Source: Tetrastigma voinierianum
Lineage: Eukaryota; Streptophyta; Magnoliopsida; Vitales; Vitaceae
Reading direction: 5' to 3'
NCBI GenBank assembly: GCA_016808115.1
Contig: JAEQBH010004667.1
Coordinates: 352,501-416,500, forward strand
Length of the DNA stretch: 64,000 bases
The notes under the pieces are model-generated. The model was not told the DNA's origin. It made no database searches and saw only the letters and a program-made list of their open reading frames with translations. A program made the translations under genes and the position numbers. Below, piece after piece: positions 22,380 to 32,930 of the stretch (positions are counted from its first letter, which is position 1; each line of letters begins with the position of its first letter).

Positions 22380-23275
22380 AAGAAGGGATATGTGGTCTCA
22401 TCCGCACTCACGCTCCCACGTTGACTCCTTCACCCATAAGGCGCCTCATAGCACTCTTATTAGCCTCACTCTGGCCTATGTCAAGAAAACCTTATCAGCG
22501 GCTATCCAAAATACATAATCGGGTCCCTCTCAAGGTCCCATCGTTGTCAACTCAACTGGCCCTCAATCCACCACATGAGTCGGACTGAGTATACTCTCCG
22601 AGCATGGAGACGTGAAATACCGTGGACACCGACATGTCGGGCGGTAACGCCACCGGCACGCAGTCAGCGTTGCCTACCATCTCGAGTATCTCGGAAGGTC
22701 CACGAACCCTCACGCATAGCTTCCCGCTACCGAACCCTCACCACTCCTCTCAGCGCCACCTTCAAAGGCAAACGTGATCCCCAACCTCGAACTCTAAGGG
22801 CTGACGCCGCAGATCCGAGATAACTCTTTCTCGCCACGAGCCGCGGAGAAGACGCCGGTCGCATCAAGCCCACCTTCTGAGAAAGTCTCTGACCAAAGAT
22901 CAGAATGTTGATGGAGCTCTCTCCCACCCCCATTCCAACTTAACTGATCTACATGGCCTCCCACAATGTGCTCAAATGTTATCCGTATACTGCCCCAGAA
23001 TCGCTTGTAGTGGCTTAATTCCACTAAGGGCAATTGCTCCTCTACCCTTAGGACCCAGGACGTATGCCCGCAGCTTGTCCTCTAACCTGTATATAGTCCA
23101 CACACAACCCGCAACCTCTACACAACCCTTTACTTTGTGTAAACGATGACTTCGCGTCACAATCATCGACACCCAATGGACCGTCAATCCGTCCATGTCA
23201 TGAATGACTTCATATACCGAGCCCCGGTTTCTACCAACAACACCCAATGCAATTACCAAAGGGCTATCCACCTCG
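22380..23275 (-). pseudogene. G2 integrase and C-terminal region relic
   Basis: Reading the minus strand, about 23100-23030 gives LEDKLRAYVLGPKG, the integrase segment that follows the last catalytic region in plant gypsy elements. About 23030-22810 gives PLVELSHYKRF, then GRELHQHSDLWSETF with EGGL, and ends in IC, matching the stretch after the core. About 22800-22725 gives ALRVRGWGSRLPLKVALRGVVR, the start of the SH3-like C-terminal domain, and about 22625-22585 gives VFHVSMLRE, a hallmark of plant chromovirus integrases. A chromodomain-like tail near 22430 is scrambled. Integrase joins cDNA to target DNA in the nucleus. Frame changes occur about every 100-200 bases, so no enzyme is made. 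Confidence 0.7.
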
Positions 23276-24080
23276 AGTCACCGACTCCCATCACTCAACC
23301 TAAGTCTACGCGGATAACTACCGTGTGTTTTAACTGACATAACTCCTTCTACTTACACTTCGAGCCTCTACATTCACTTAGAAATTGCACTTCCCAGCTT
23401 CTTAGCACCCTAACTCCGGGATTCTCACCTTAGGGGATTAATGGCTCCCCTTTTTGCTTTACCTAACACACTTTAATTACTCTACATTTCCTGAATCGAA
23501 CTATGAGTCTTCATTGGACATAGTCCTAAAGACAAACTCAACCCACACTCACCAAGAGTGGTGAATGACCGTACCGCACCTCAATAATCTCGACTCAACG
23601 GATGTTACCGTGCTCACGCACGCACAATGCCTTGGCATCGTGACACCAAATCCCAGTGGTCCACCATGAGCAAGTAATCCTGAGATCTCTCACTTCATAA
23701 TCCCGACCTATCGTGTCAACTCTACCCTACAATCTAGTAAGAACATTCACATCGGCTTCTCTAAAGGCCTTACCCTCTAAGCCCAAATCCAAAGCCTGTC
23801 GGGTATGACAACCCGGCTAAGGTCCCACCATCACAACCCGATACTTGCCAATCTCATCCATGTCAAGCTTTGACATCAACAACCAATATGTTCACACCCT
23901 AAGGTCTACCACGCCTGGCCAAGCAAGAACTCCGATCCGGTCCCTCGACTTCGACTCCACACTCGCCCTCCGTCTATTTCAGGCCGCCGGGAGTGCTTGT
24001 ATAGCACTCTCGAACCGAAACTCCGGTTCCTCCACCCAGATTTCCAGGGGTGTGGAGAATTGAACCGCATATTCTCCCCT
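23276..24080 (-). other. G2 internal region expected to hold RNase H and integrase N-terminus, not readable
   Basis: By position this stretch between RT and integrase should encode RNase H, the linker and the integrase zinc finger. I cannot recognise their motifs in any minus-strand frame; composition and the collinear neighbours suggest heavy decay. The plus-strand ORFs at 23845-24063 and 23997-24560 are antisense shadows rich in Arg, Ser and Pro. Confidence 0.4.
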
Positions 24081-24279
24081 CGTTTCTACGCCTTAACCGG
24101 GGACTCCGGCTGGTCCCAAAGCCCCGGGATCCTGCCTCTCGCAATCCCACCCCACATGCCCAACTCGGCCCTAGTCCCGAACCGTGTGAAGCGGTCTTCG
24201 CCTTCCCGAACTAGAAGAAGGCTAATCCTCCTCTTGCTACTAACACCCGCATCCCGAAGTGCTCGAGCATCCTCGATCT

Positions 24280-25060
24280 CTCTACGGTCGTACTTCGTCC
24301 CGACCATGCAGTCCATATCTCGTAGGCTTAAATCCTACGATCCCACCGAATCGGACAACTCCCATTCTCGAATCTCCTGTAGCACCCAAATTTTTATCCC
24401 AAGAAACTACGTATTCAGAAGACCGACTTCGCCCCTCCTCCCAACTCATTACGACCTCAACCCTTTGGTCGACCGACTCCTCGATGTCGACACCACGTAT
24501 CCTAAAAATCTCACCTCGCATAAGCCAAAACTGCGACTCATCGAACTCAAGCATAAATGATGGTCTCTCAACAACTGTAACATGATCCTCAAGTGATACT
24601 CATGCTCCCACTCGACCGGGAGTAGACTGTACCATCCACGAAGATTACGCACAAAGTGATCTAAATAGGTTGGAATATCCCATGCATGAGATCCATGAAT
24701 GTCACGCACACTGTCAATCCAAAGGGGCATCACCGTAAACTCAAAGTGCCCATAAAGCCGCCCCAACCGCCTTAGTGGATATCCGCCTCCCCAACCCTCA
24801 CCGATGGTAACCGCTAAGTGAAGGTTCATCTTGGAGTAGACTCGCAGCCCTCTCAATTGATCAAACAAATCAATCCTTCAAGAATGGGTACCCCATTCTT
24901 GATCAGAACCCGTTCAACCGCCTGTAGTCAATGCACACGGCCTTGTCCTTCTTCTCCCGCAAATAACCGCAGAGCCGCCCACTCAAGTGGAAGCGTCGTT
25001 TGACAAATCCCTTTGTCCAAAGAGTTTCCGTAATCGGACTCGAGTTCTACAATCAACCGT
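24280..25060 (-). pseudogene. G2 reverse transcriptase relic
   Basis: On the minus strand the N-terminal palm appears in pieces at about 25020-24880: LWTKGFVKR, then VCIDYRRLN. The ORF 24868-24449 starts FDQLRGLRVYSKM and contains GHFEFTVMP, then HEYHLRIMLQLLRDH and VRFLGYVVS. These are successive RT landmarks in the correct order. The catalytic Y/F-x-D-D box expected between FTVMP and HEYHLRI is not present; that segment reads HFVRNLRGWYS instead. RT would synthesise cDNA in the particle; here the active site and frame are both lost. The next ORF (24554-24282) continues with scrambled thumb and connection sequence. Confidence 0.75.
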
Positions 25061-25312
25061 GCCATCCTATGCGAGTCATAGAGATGGGTGATGCACTGTG
25101 GTGTAACTCTATACCAAGTCTACGACCCTCGCTGAGGTAGTCCGTAGCCTATCCGAAAAAACATCCACATACTTGCAAATTCACTGAGGCAAATCTAAGT
25201 CGGGTCTTCCTCGCCCCTGTGGTAAGGCTCGCTAGGCCAACCCACTAACTGCCCCCGACACACCTGACTCGTATACCGTCTCGGGGCAAAATATCATGCT
25301 TGTCCTCGGGGG

Positions 25313-25537
25313 TCACACATCGAGTGGACTGCCCGCATTTAAGCAAACCCTCCTACGCTCACAATCGATAACGACCCTGTAAGCTGTCAGCCAATCCATC
25401 CCCAAGATGACATCGAACTCTGACATGTCCATGATCCTCAGGTCCACTGTGAGTAGAGTCCCCGAGATCTCCAGTTCACAACCTCGACATATCGTCCCTA
25501 GTCTCGCCCTAGTCCCTAGGGGAAAACTCACGTACAA
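25313..25537 (-). pseudogene. G2 aspartic protease, C-terminal half
   Basis: This 74-codon minus-strand ORF carries SFPLGTRARL, then the RGCELEISG block, DLRIMDMSEFDVILGMDWL (ILGMDWL at residues 44-50) and YRVVIDCERRRV. This is the second half of a plant Ty3/gypsy protease. The catalytic D-[ST]-G loop lies upstream and is not found; sequence just 5' of it (about 25700-25540) jumps from a gag fragment directly into this domain, suggesting an internal deletion. The start Met is simply the first in frame. Confidence 0.8.
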
Positions 25538-25619
25538 AGGCTCCTCTAAGGTCTCAAGAATCTCGCCATTTCTAGCATATTTGGCCTCACTCTCTACCGG
25601 AACACAGCCTTAGTCTAAC

Positions 25620-25700
25620 CTCGTAGTGTCGAGGTAACTCCATAGCCCTGCAACACTTTCTCGATCCGTATGAACCAATGGTCCTGTCATCATCTGATCT
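25620..25700 (-). pseudogene. G2 gag fragment
   Basis: Minus strand 25677-25636 reads WFIRIEKVLQGYGV, the start of the retrotransposon gag core domain. No downstream capsid helices or zinc knuckle are recognised before the protease begins, so only this piece remains. Confidence 0.55.
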
Positions 25701-25719
25701 CCTCCCGTGACCTCTGAGG

Positions 25720-26416
25720 ATGATGTGCCCTAAACCTCCGGGAGGTTACTAGACCTCCTTAACCACCACGCCACCCCCATGCGACAGCCGCTGTTGCACA
25801 CCTACAAATCCAAGAAAGCCCGCATCAAACACCTGGTGGTGCCCGATCGCACCAGGACGCCCTCTACGTCCCGCCCTCACTAGCCACTATACAATTAACA
25901 TGGCGCTAAATCAATACAAGATCTCTAGACATAAACACAGCTTCTCGAGACACTAATCATACACATAAATCACAGATACATTGTCCTTGCATTTACAAGT
26001 AATGCAAGGCACCAATTATATTTAAAACATTTTTATCAACAAAAATTTCATTTTTTGAAAATTTTATTTTTCGAAAATTTTGTCTTATTTTATTTGATTT
26101 GATTTTTTTTTTTTAAATTTTAAATTAAAATTTTTTTTTCAATTATTTCAAGTTACTTGTAAAACACCCGTAAAATACATATCCTATTTTTTCTCATTTT
26201 TTTTTCAAGCACAGAGCACAACAAAAATACTTATCCAAAAAATTTTTTTTCATTTTCTTAATACCAAATAAATTTATAAAATTTATTTACCCCATTTTCT
26301 TTCAATTTACTACTTGTAAAATCTTAGAAAATTATTTTCCTCTCATAACCAAAATAAATTTATGAAATTTATTTTCTTTACTTTCTTTTCCAGCTTACAC
26401 TGTAAAAAAATTTTCC

Positions 26417-26493
<77 letters not shown>

Positions 26494-27092
26494 TATACAG
26501 GTATATATATATATATTTCTTTTTTTTTTTTTTTTTTTTTTTTTTTTCATTCCAAGAGCCTCCTGCTACCCCATACATGCAAAGGGCTTGAATATAATTC
26601 CTACACTCCAATAATTTTATGAGTTCACTTTTAAAATTTATTTAAAAATTTTATTTCATTTGTTCTAAACCAAATAAATTTTGAAAATTTATTTCTCGTT
26701 ATTTCCTTGTTCCATTTTTACAATAATCAAACCCATAATTTTTCCACACTTCCATCCCATGCTAATAAACTGCCATTATCAACCATATAATTTCAATCAC
26801 ATTACACCTAACAATCCATGTTATGCACAACCAAGCATGCAAGCACAATTCATAAAATCCAATCACACAAAACACCCCAACACATGCATGCAGTGTTCTA
26901 GTTTTTGTCCCGTGATTTTCCTAGGTAATCTCATACCTAAACTCAACATCGAACCACACCTAGTGGCGATGTACCCATCGACTCATGGCTTAAGCCCAAA
27001 CTCAACTTAGGTCCACATACCTATACTCCACATCAAACCACCCAAGTGGTGATGGATACCCAACCCGAGTCTCCCAGGCACTGTATACCCAA
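25720..27092 (-). other. G2 leader region, AT-rich with microsatellites
   Basis: Between the PBS and the gag fragment there are about 1.4 kb of mostly AT-rich sequence without domains. It contains a (TA)n run at 26420-26491, a shorter TA run at about 26503-26516 and a T-run at 26520-26547. The TA and T runs generate low-complexity ORFs on both strands. Confidence 0.6.
26420..26547. repeat. (TA)36 microsatellite plus poly-T
   Basis: Seventy-two bases of TA, then GGTATACAGG, more TA and 28 T residues. Length is likely to vary between individuals or be misassembled. Confidence 0.95.
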
Positions 27093-27103
27093 GCTCGATA
27101 CCA
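27093..27103 (-). promoter_or_regulatory. G2 primer binding site (tRNA-iMet type)
   Basis: On the minus strand TGGTATCGAGC follows the 5' LTR end by three bases. It matches TGGTATCAGAGC, the usual plant initiator-Met primer site, with one missing A. It fixes the element's orientation. Confidence 0.75.
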
Positions 27104-27106
27104 AGT

Positions 27107-29100
27107 CGTGACGCCCAAACGTGAGGTCCGTTGATCACCTGGTCAACCCGCTGACACTCGTGAATGCTCCGTGACCCCACATTTTTCAGAAATCAGTCTC
27201 CTTGTACTGGAGAGCTCACTCCAAATACAAAACCCCGCATATAACCCGTCCCAAACATCAATATAACAATAACATGAGTAAAACGACCACTCAGCCCATG
27301 AACAATACTCATAAAACATATATATCCAACTATATCCAATAGTTTCAAGAGTTCAAATTTCATTTACACAACACATATATTAAAATTAGAGAATTTAATA
27401 CATGTAATACATCATAACCCAAAGCCACAATCCGATTACTCTTCTAAACCCGCCTCAGGACGAGTCGTCCCCACGCCTCAGACTGTAAAATAATATCCTC
27501 GACAGATGAGCTAATGCTCGCACGGAATCACCCTAAGCCGGCTACTCTCCACCTAAGTGCGTGCTAACAAGCTTCAAAAATAAACACACATCCAAGAAAA
27601 ATGCATGATCCTACTCTTGAATGTCTAACCTGATCATCTCGCACCCGAGTCCTCACTCCACTCCCTCACACTCGCTTCAAGCCTCGTATGAGAATTATTA
27701 TGTTTATTTGTTTGTGGACAACCCTCCCATGTGTATATCAATTGGGTCGTCTCCGACGATTGATACATATTTATGGACTACCCTCCGATGTATATCAATT
27801 CAAGTGTCTCCGGTTTACTGATATTTTAGTATGGACTACCCTCCGATCATTTCAGCTTTAGACAACCCCTCCGAACCATTCTCTCAAGAATTACCTTATG
27901 CACTCACTCCTATCAGCCCTAGCAAGGTTCTGCATATGGAATGCATGATGCCAATTCCATTTACAATTCAATAACACATGCAAATATATAATCATGCATA
28001 TATTCACATAATTTAAACTCTATTGACAAACATGTCATGTAATCTCACCATTAATTACATCAAAATTAGCTCACGTGGGCAAATGATCAAACACGAGCAA
28101 TTCACTCTTGAATTACTCAACTAAAACACACATTATTTCACAAAATTATTTTAGAATGACTATTCCTGGGAATAGTGAAACCCTCGTTACTATTCCCGAA
28201 AAATCACCACTCGTCGGTTCACTTTGTGAACCCGAATTTCACGCCTATTCCTGGCCTTTTTCATATCAAGCATATATTTTAATGCATAATTTCAACACAA
28301 GTAGCCCAATTAAATTTATGGACCTGGTCATGACAAGAAAAATCTCAAAATTCCAACAATTCTGCCCTGCTTTTGGGACCCATCAAACCGCCTCACGACC
28401 CTGCATTCAACTCAAACATTAACAAAGTACTTAAATAAAGAATAAAACCCAAGTAGGAGAAACTCCTACCCTCAACACTGAGTTTGTCTAAACTCCCTTA
28501 AACTCGGCATCTAACACGGCTCTCTTACGTAGAGCAAATTTTCCTTCTTGTCCCAGATCGCCGACGGTTTGATTCTTACGATTCTAGAGAGAATATGGAC
28601 ATTATCTCTCTAGAAAATCGCCATTTTTCCTTTCAGATTCGCCTTTCGTTTCACGTTCGTTCATTTTCAATTTGTAAGAGATGATACTGCTGACTTTATT
28701 TTGCATTATTATATTTAAATCAAATCCTATAATGCCATCTATGTTCTCTTTCCGCTTTTGACATTCTCACTATCTCTTGGCCGGTCCATTTTCATCATTT
28801 CTCTACTCATGCCAATTTTTATGGTACATGAGTATCGTGTTATATGTGACTTTCACGCATCGAAAATCGCTTTTACTAAGACTCAAATGCAATGTTCAAA
28901 ATGTGCCAACTCCACGTTCTGCGACCCGACGAATTTGATCGCGGTTAGCTATATTTCGCGAGATGATTCCAACCTGAAATCCGCTTTCATTATCCGGAGA
29001 TCTAGGAGAACAATTTCGAAATTTTTAACAAATTACAATTTTGTAACCGAAATTACGATTTTGCCCTTTTTCCAGAAATTGGAATTTCTCGGGTCTTACA
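27107..29100 (-). repeat. 5' LTR of G2
   Basis: Length 1994. The plus-strand left end reads CGTGACGCCC, one base off the TGTGACGCCC of other copies, and the right end is GGGTCTTACA followed by the TSD CTCAA. It is collinear with the 3' LTR; differences are largely short indels and added C or CC. Confidence 0.9.
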
Positions 29101-29105
29101 CTCAA

Positions 29106-30722
29106 AGTCTATGAAGTACGTTAAGTTTATATGATTATATAGGCGATTAATGTGTTCACCATATTCATTTGAGTGTGTAGGCTAAAAGTAAAGGCGGGAA
29201 AATTTTAGAGTCGTGCTCAAGTTGAGTAAGCAAAAAGGTGAGTGTTCTAAACCTATTTTTCAAATACTAGTGTATTATTATAAACTGTTTTTACACTGGT
29301 ATTTAAATGGTTTTGATTGTAAACCATGTTTGAAAAGCAAGCAATGAGTTTAGCAAGCAAGCAAATGGTTTTGATTTTTAAACCATATGTGAAAAACAAA
29401 CAAGTAATGGTTTTGATTTATTCAACCATACTTTTAAAAAGAAATCAAGCAATGGTTTTGAGTTGTAAAACCATATTTCAAAGAGCAAACAAGCAAGCAA
29501 GCAAAAAGAATATTTTCGAAAACAGGCCTAACTAAAATCCCTAGTTTTAAGCAAGACCCACGAGGTATTTCACGTGCACGGTGGTGTTAGGATATCATTC
29601 ATGCATTTTAGATATCGTCCAAGCCAAGAAACTTGGCCACATCACGGCATTTAAAGGAGACCGTGGCACGTACAAGAGTATATAGGGTTAACGCTAAGAA
29701 TAAATTTCATGGCGGATGGAGGACCCAGGTCAGACCTGCACCATATTTGCCGAAAAAGGTGAAGTGAAGTGGGCCCAGGCCCTTTCACCTAGGTGAGCGG
29801 ACCCAAGTCCAGCCATCGACACGGTCAATGCCCAGGCTCCCGTGTTCACTAGGGTACAGCAAGAAGGAAAGGCCTCCAATGGTTGATGATTTATAAGCAT
29901 GTTTTATACGCTTGAAAATCAACCACTAGTTCACTGCTGAGCCGGCTCCCGTGTTTGTTTTGGCAAACATTGAGCCCAGTTCGCTTATTTCAAAACAAGT
30001 GCTTGAACCCAAGCTCCCGTGGTGATTTTAAAGAAACCCGCTGAGCCCAGCTCCCGTTTTATTTTTAAAGCAAGCTGGCCAGCCTCAAGTCTCTCGTGTT
30101 TATAAAAGTTTATAAACTTTAAACAAGAGATTTTAGAAAGTTTTAGAAACTTCTTGGAAGGAAGCAAATCTGTATGAAAAAGGAAGGCTTCTGGAAAATA
30201 TATTGTAAAAGAGAGTTTTACAGTTTTGAGATATTTTCCGAAAAGCAAAACATTTTATAAAGCATACATTCACTGAGCTCATTTAGCTCATTATTTTCCG
30301 TTTTTTAAACTATTTCAAGTACAGTAATTCCCATCTGAGCAGTATTAAGATTCTCATGACATTTGTATCAGTGCTGTTATTAATAATATTTTGTAAGGAA
30401 ATTCTTTGAATTTGTATAATGGAGCATATGTATGTACATAGTATAGTTTTGTGAAAATGTATTGAGTCTAAGGCGCTATTGAAAGAACATTGTTGGTTGC
30501 CATATTTGGAATAGTGTAAATTGTGTAAACAAGATTTGGAACATGTCCTTTATGCAGCTGATACGCTGCCGAGATTTTACCAAATCATAAGTTGGAAAAA
30601 GGAAAAAAATTTATACGAGGTTTAAGCAAGCAATACCGTCATTAGGATTTCTAGTCGTTAGGAAGTAACGACCGGGATTTGACGACGCACACCCGCCGCT
30701 AGTAGGGGTGGGGTGTGCCGCA
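29106..30722 (+). repeat. Right part of the plus LTR-B copy
   Basis: Reverse-complement match of 16830-18710: GAGTGTGTAGGCTAAAAG at 29171, about four ATGGTTT hairpin units at 29308-29480, GAGCC-type units at about 29939-30095, then GAGCTCATTTAGCTCATTATTTTCC near 30275 and the GGGGTGGGGTGTG end near 30705. No coding content. Confidence 0.8.
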
Positions 30723-31025
30723 TGCAGGCGTAAAACGAGAAGTCCGACACTCCACATCGCAACCAAGGCCAACACACTACTAGGTGCCCACTAAAGACCT
30801 TTTTGGTCTATTTTCAGATATGTTGAGCCAGAACAACTTAAATATCAGAAATATCGAACACTATCATATATGGAGCTTTTATATATTTTGTAACGTCGCA
30901 TGTAATATAGTACAAGTTAAATGTTTAACATTATATGAATGAACAAGTTTAAAGGTTATAAGTTTATAAAAAAAATAAAAAATGACACCCTCACTTGACA
31001 CCGTGTGCCGAGTTGAGGGCATCAC

Positions 31026-32500
31026 ATTAGTTTTATTTTATAATTTCATATTAGATTATAAATTTAATAAAATAGAAATATATATTAGTTTAAGGTAAAT
31101 ATCATATATAGTATATTATTAAATAATACTATAGTTTTATATAGTATAATAAATTTAATAGTAATTGTCTTCTTTTAAAATAACTATTATTAATATTTTA
31201 TAATTTCTCATATTAGATTATAGATTTAATAAAATAGAAATATATATTAGTTTAAGGTAAAATATCATATATAGCATATTATTAAATAATACTAAATAAA
31301 TTTAATAGTAATGCATTCTTTAAAATAACTATATATTAGTTTTGATTTTATACTTCATATTAGATTATAAATTTAAATAAAATAGAAATATATATTAGTT
31401 TAAGGTAAATATCATATATAGTATATTATAAATAATACTATAGTTTTATATAGTATAATAAATTTAATAGTAATGTCTTCTTTAAAATAACTATATATTA
31501 GTTTTATTTATAATTTGTTATTAGATTATAGATTTAATAAAATAGAAATATATATTAGTTTAAGGTAAAATATCATATATAGCATATTATTAAATACTAT
31601 AATAAATTTATTGCACAAGTCTTCTTTAAAATAACTATACATTATGTTTCATTTCTTATACTTCATATTAGATTATAGATTTAATAAAATAGAAATAAAT
31701 ATTAGTTTTAAGGTAAATATCATATAGCATATTATTAAATAATACTATAATAAATTTAATAGTAATGCATTCTTTAAAATAACTATATATTAGTTTTATT
31801 TTATAATTTCATATTAGATTATAAATTTAATAAAATAGAAATATATATTAGTTTAAGGTAAATATCATATATAGTATATTATTAAATAATACTATAGTTT
31901 TATATATTATAAATTTAATAGTAATGTATTCTTTAAAATAACTATATATTAAGTTTTATTTATAAATTTCATATTACATTATAGATTTAATAAAATAGAA
32001 ATATATATTAGTTTAAGGTAAATATCATATATAGCATATTATTAAATAATACTATAATAAATTTAATAGTAATGTCTTCTTTAAAATAACTATATATTAG
32101 TTTTATATTATAATTTCATATTAGATTATAGATTTAATAAAATAGAAATATATACTAGTTTAAGGTAAATATCATATATAGCATATTATTAAATTATACT
32201 ATAATAAATTTAATAGTAATGTCTTCTTTAAAATAACTATATATTAGTTTTATATTATAATTTCATATTAGATTATAGATTTAATAAAATAGAAATATAT
32301 ATTAGTTTAAGGTAAATATCATATATAGCATATTATTAAATAATACTATAATAAATTTTAATAGTAACATTCTTAAAATAACTATATCTTAGTTTTATTT
32401 TATAATTTCATATTAGATTATAAATTTAATAAAATAGAAATATATATTGTTTAAGGTAAATACTATATATAGTATATTATTAAATACTATAGTTTTATAT
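31026..32500. repeat. Tandem array of about 150 bp units, right arm
   Basis: The landmark AATAGAAATA starts at 31071, 31233, 31381, 31551, 31688, 31834, 31994, 32151, 32288 and 32433, giving ten units of 137-170 bases, mean about 151. Two unit classes are seen: long ones with an extra TATAGTTTTATATAGTATAA block and short ones without it. It continues the array of 4190-4673 that G1 split. Confidence 0.92.
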
Positions 32501-32930
32501 TCAAGACCGAGAAAACCTAGAAATTTGAAATTTTGCTAGAAATTATAAATGAAAATTTTTCAGACTTCTTTCTAGATCTCGAATGACAAAACAGACTTCA
32601 TCGTTGGAATCGTCTCGCGAAATCTAGTCACCTAAGTGAATTTCATTAAATTCTGAGACAGCCAGATTTTCACGAATTTCGAGGCGATGGACGTAAGTGG
32701 ACCCCGAAAACGAGATTTTTAGAAAAATCATGAAACATATCAAATATTTAAATAATGTCAATTTAAGATAGATGGAAATGAAACCAAGACGAAATAAATC
32801 ATTTTAGTAAAACGAGTCTGGAAAGCTGGACACGTAAATACGATGAGCCACGTGCCTTTGGCGAAACACATTATACCGAAATGGAGTGTCCGAGACGCTA
32901 TAAATTGGAATGTGATATACCATGAACTCA
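32501..32930 (+). repeat. Family A LTR fragment, plus orientation
   Basis: TCAAGACCGAGAAAACCTAG at 32501 resembles the G2 LTR start TGTAAGACCCGAGAAATTCC. It continues with TCTCGAATGACAAAACAGACTTC, ATCGTCTCGCGAAATCTAG and CACGTGCC, as in 4930-5100. It then loses similarity near 32930. The rest of the LTR is missing and no TSD is seen. Confidence 0.6.

Larger units (their letters stand above)
20309..29100 (-). mobile_element. Complete Ty3/gypsy retrotransposon G2 (TSD CTCAA)
   Basis: CTCAA flanks it at 20304-20308 and 29101-29105. In sense (minus strand) the 5' LTR is 29100-27107, followed by a tRNA-iMet-type PBS at 27103-27093, a gag fragment near 25690, protease at 25537-25313, RT at about 25060-24280, integrase at about 23270-22560, a polypurine tract and the 3' LTR 22240-20309. 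The domain order PR-RT-INT and the C-terminal end are chromovirus-type (Tekay/Del-like). All domains have stops and frameshifts and gag is mostly gone, so it cannot move by itself. It lies inside the plus LTR-B copy; its LTRs belong to family A. Confidence 0.92.
16156..30722 (+). mobile_element. LTR-B copy in plus orientation, itself split twice
   Basis: It starts TGTAAATACCCCGTCC at 16156. Its parts are 16156-16823, about 19875-20308 and 29106-30722; together about 2.7 kb. These parts are collinear with the inverted copy at 16824-19874 read on the minus strand: promoter and purine tract, the CCACCAATAC / GTTATGGAG junction, TTAAGCTCAAATTC, GAGTGTGTAGGCTAAAAG, the hairpin arrays and the GGGGTGGGGTGTG end. 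A target-site duplication could not be fixed because both edges are noisy. No internal coding region, so this is a solo LTR. Confidence 0.7.
4674..31025 (+). mobile_element. Ty3/gypsy retrotransposon G1, heavily nested
   Basis: ATTAG at 4669-4673 and 31026-31030 flanks this block, and joining the flanks restores the phase of the tandem array. The two LTRs, after subtracting later insertions, are about 2356 and 2375 bases and share the same order of sequence. Gag, zinc knuckle, protease, reverse transcriptase, RNase H and the C-terminal end of integrase can be recognised in that order on the plus strand at 9500-14070, followed by a polypurine tract and the TGTAACACCCC start of the 3' LTR. The order PR-RT-RNH-INT and the motifs fit a chromovirus (Tekay/Del-like). 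Most of integrase is missing and all domains carry stops or frameshifts, so it is non-autonomous. Confidence 0.85.
14084..31025 (+). repeat. 3' LTR of G1, interrupted by the LTR-B / G2 nest
   Basis: LTR sequence is at 14084-16155 and resumes at about 30723-31025. The left part begins TGTAACACCCCAAATTATACCC. The right part (AACGAGAAGTCC, ACTAAAGACCTTT, ATATGAATGAACAAG) matches 8655-8910 of the 5' LTR, and ends GGGCATCAC before ATTAG. Removing the intervening block gives about 2375 bases, close to the 5' LTR length. It contains a GAA tract at 14440-14490, three 190 bp modules at 14915-15390 and CATTGTCTC units at 15625-15815. Confidence 0.8.

Noticed and set aside
23997..24560. 187-codon plus-strand ORF, the longest in the window
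   Set aside because: It lies antisense to the G2 RT region, where minus-strand frames give recognised RT motifs; its Arg/Ser/Pro content is that of an antisense shadow.
26362..26622. Ile-Tyr repeat ORFs on both strands
   Set aside because: Pure product of the (TA)n and poly-T microsatellite.
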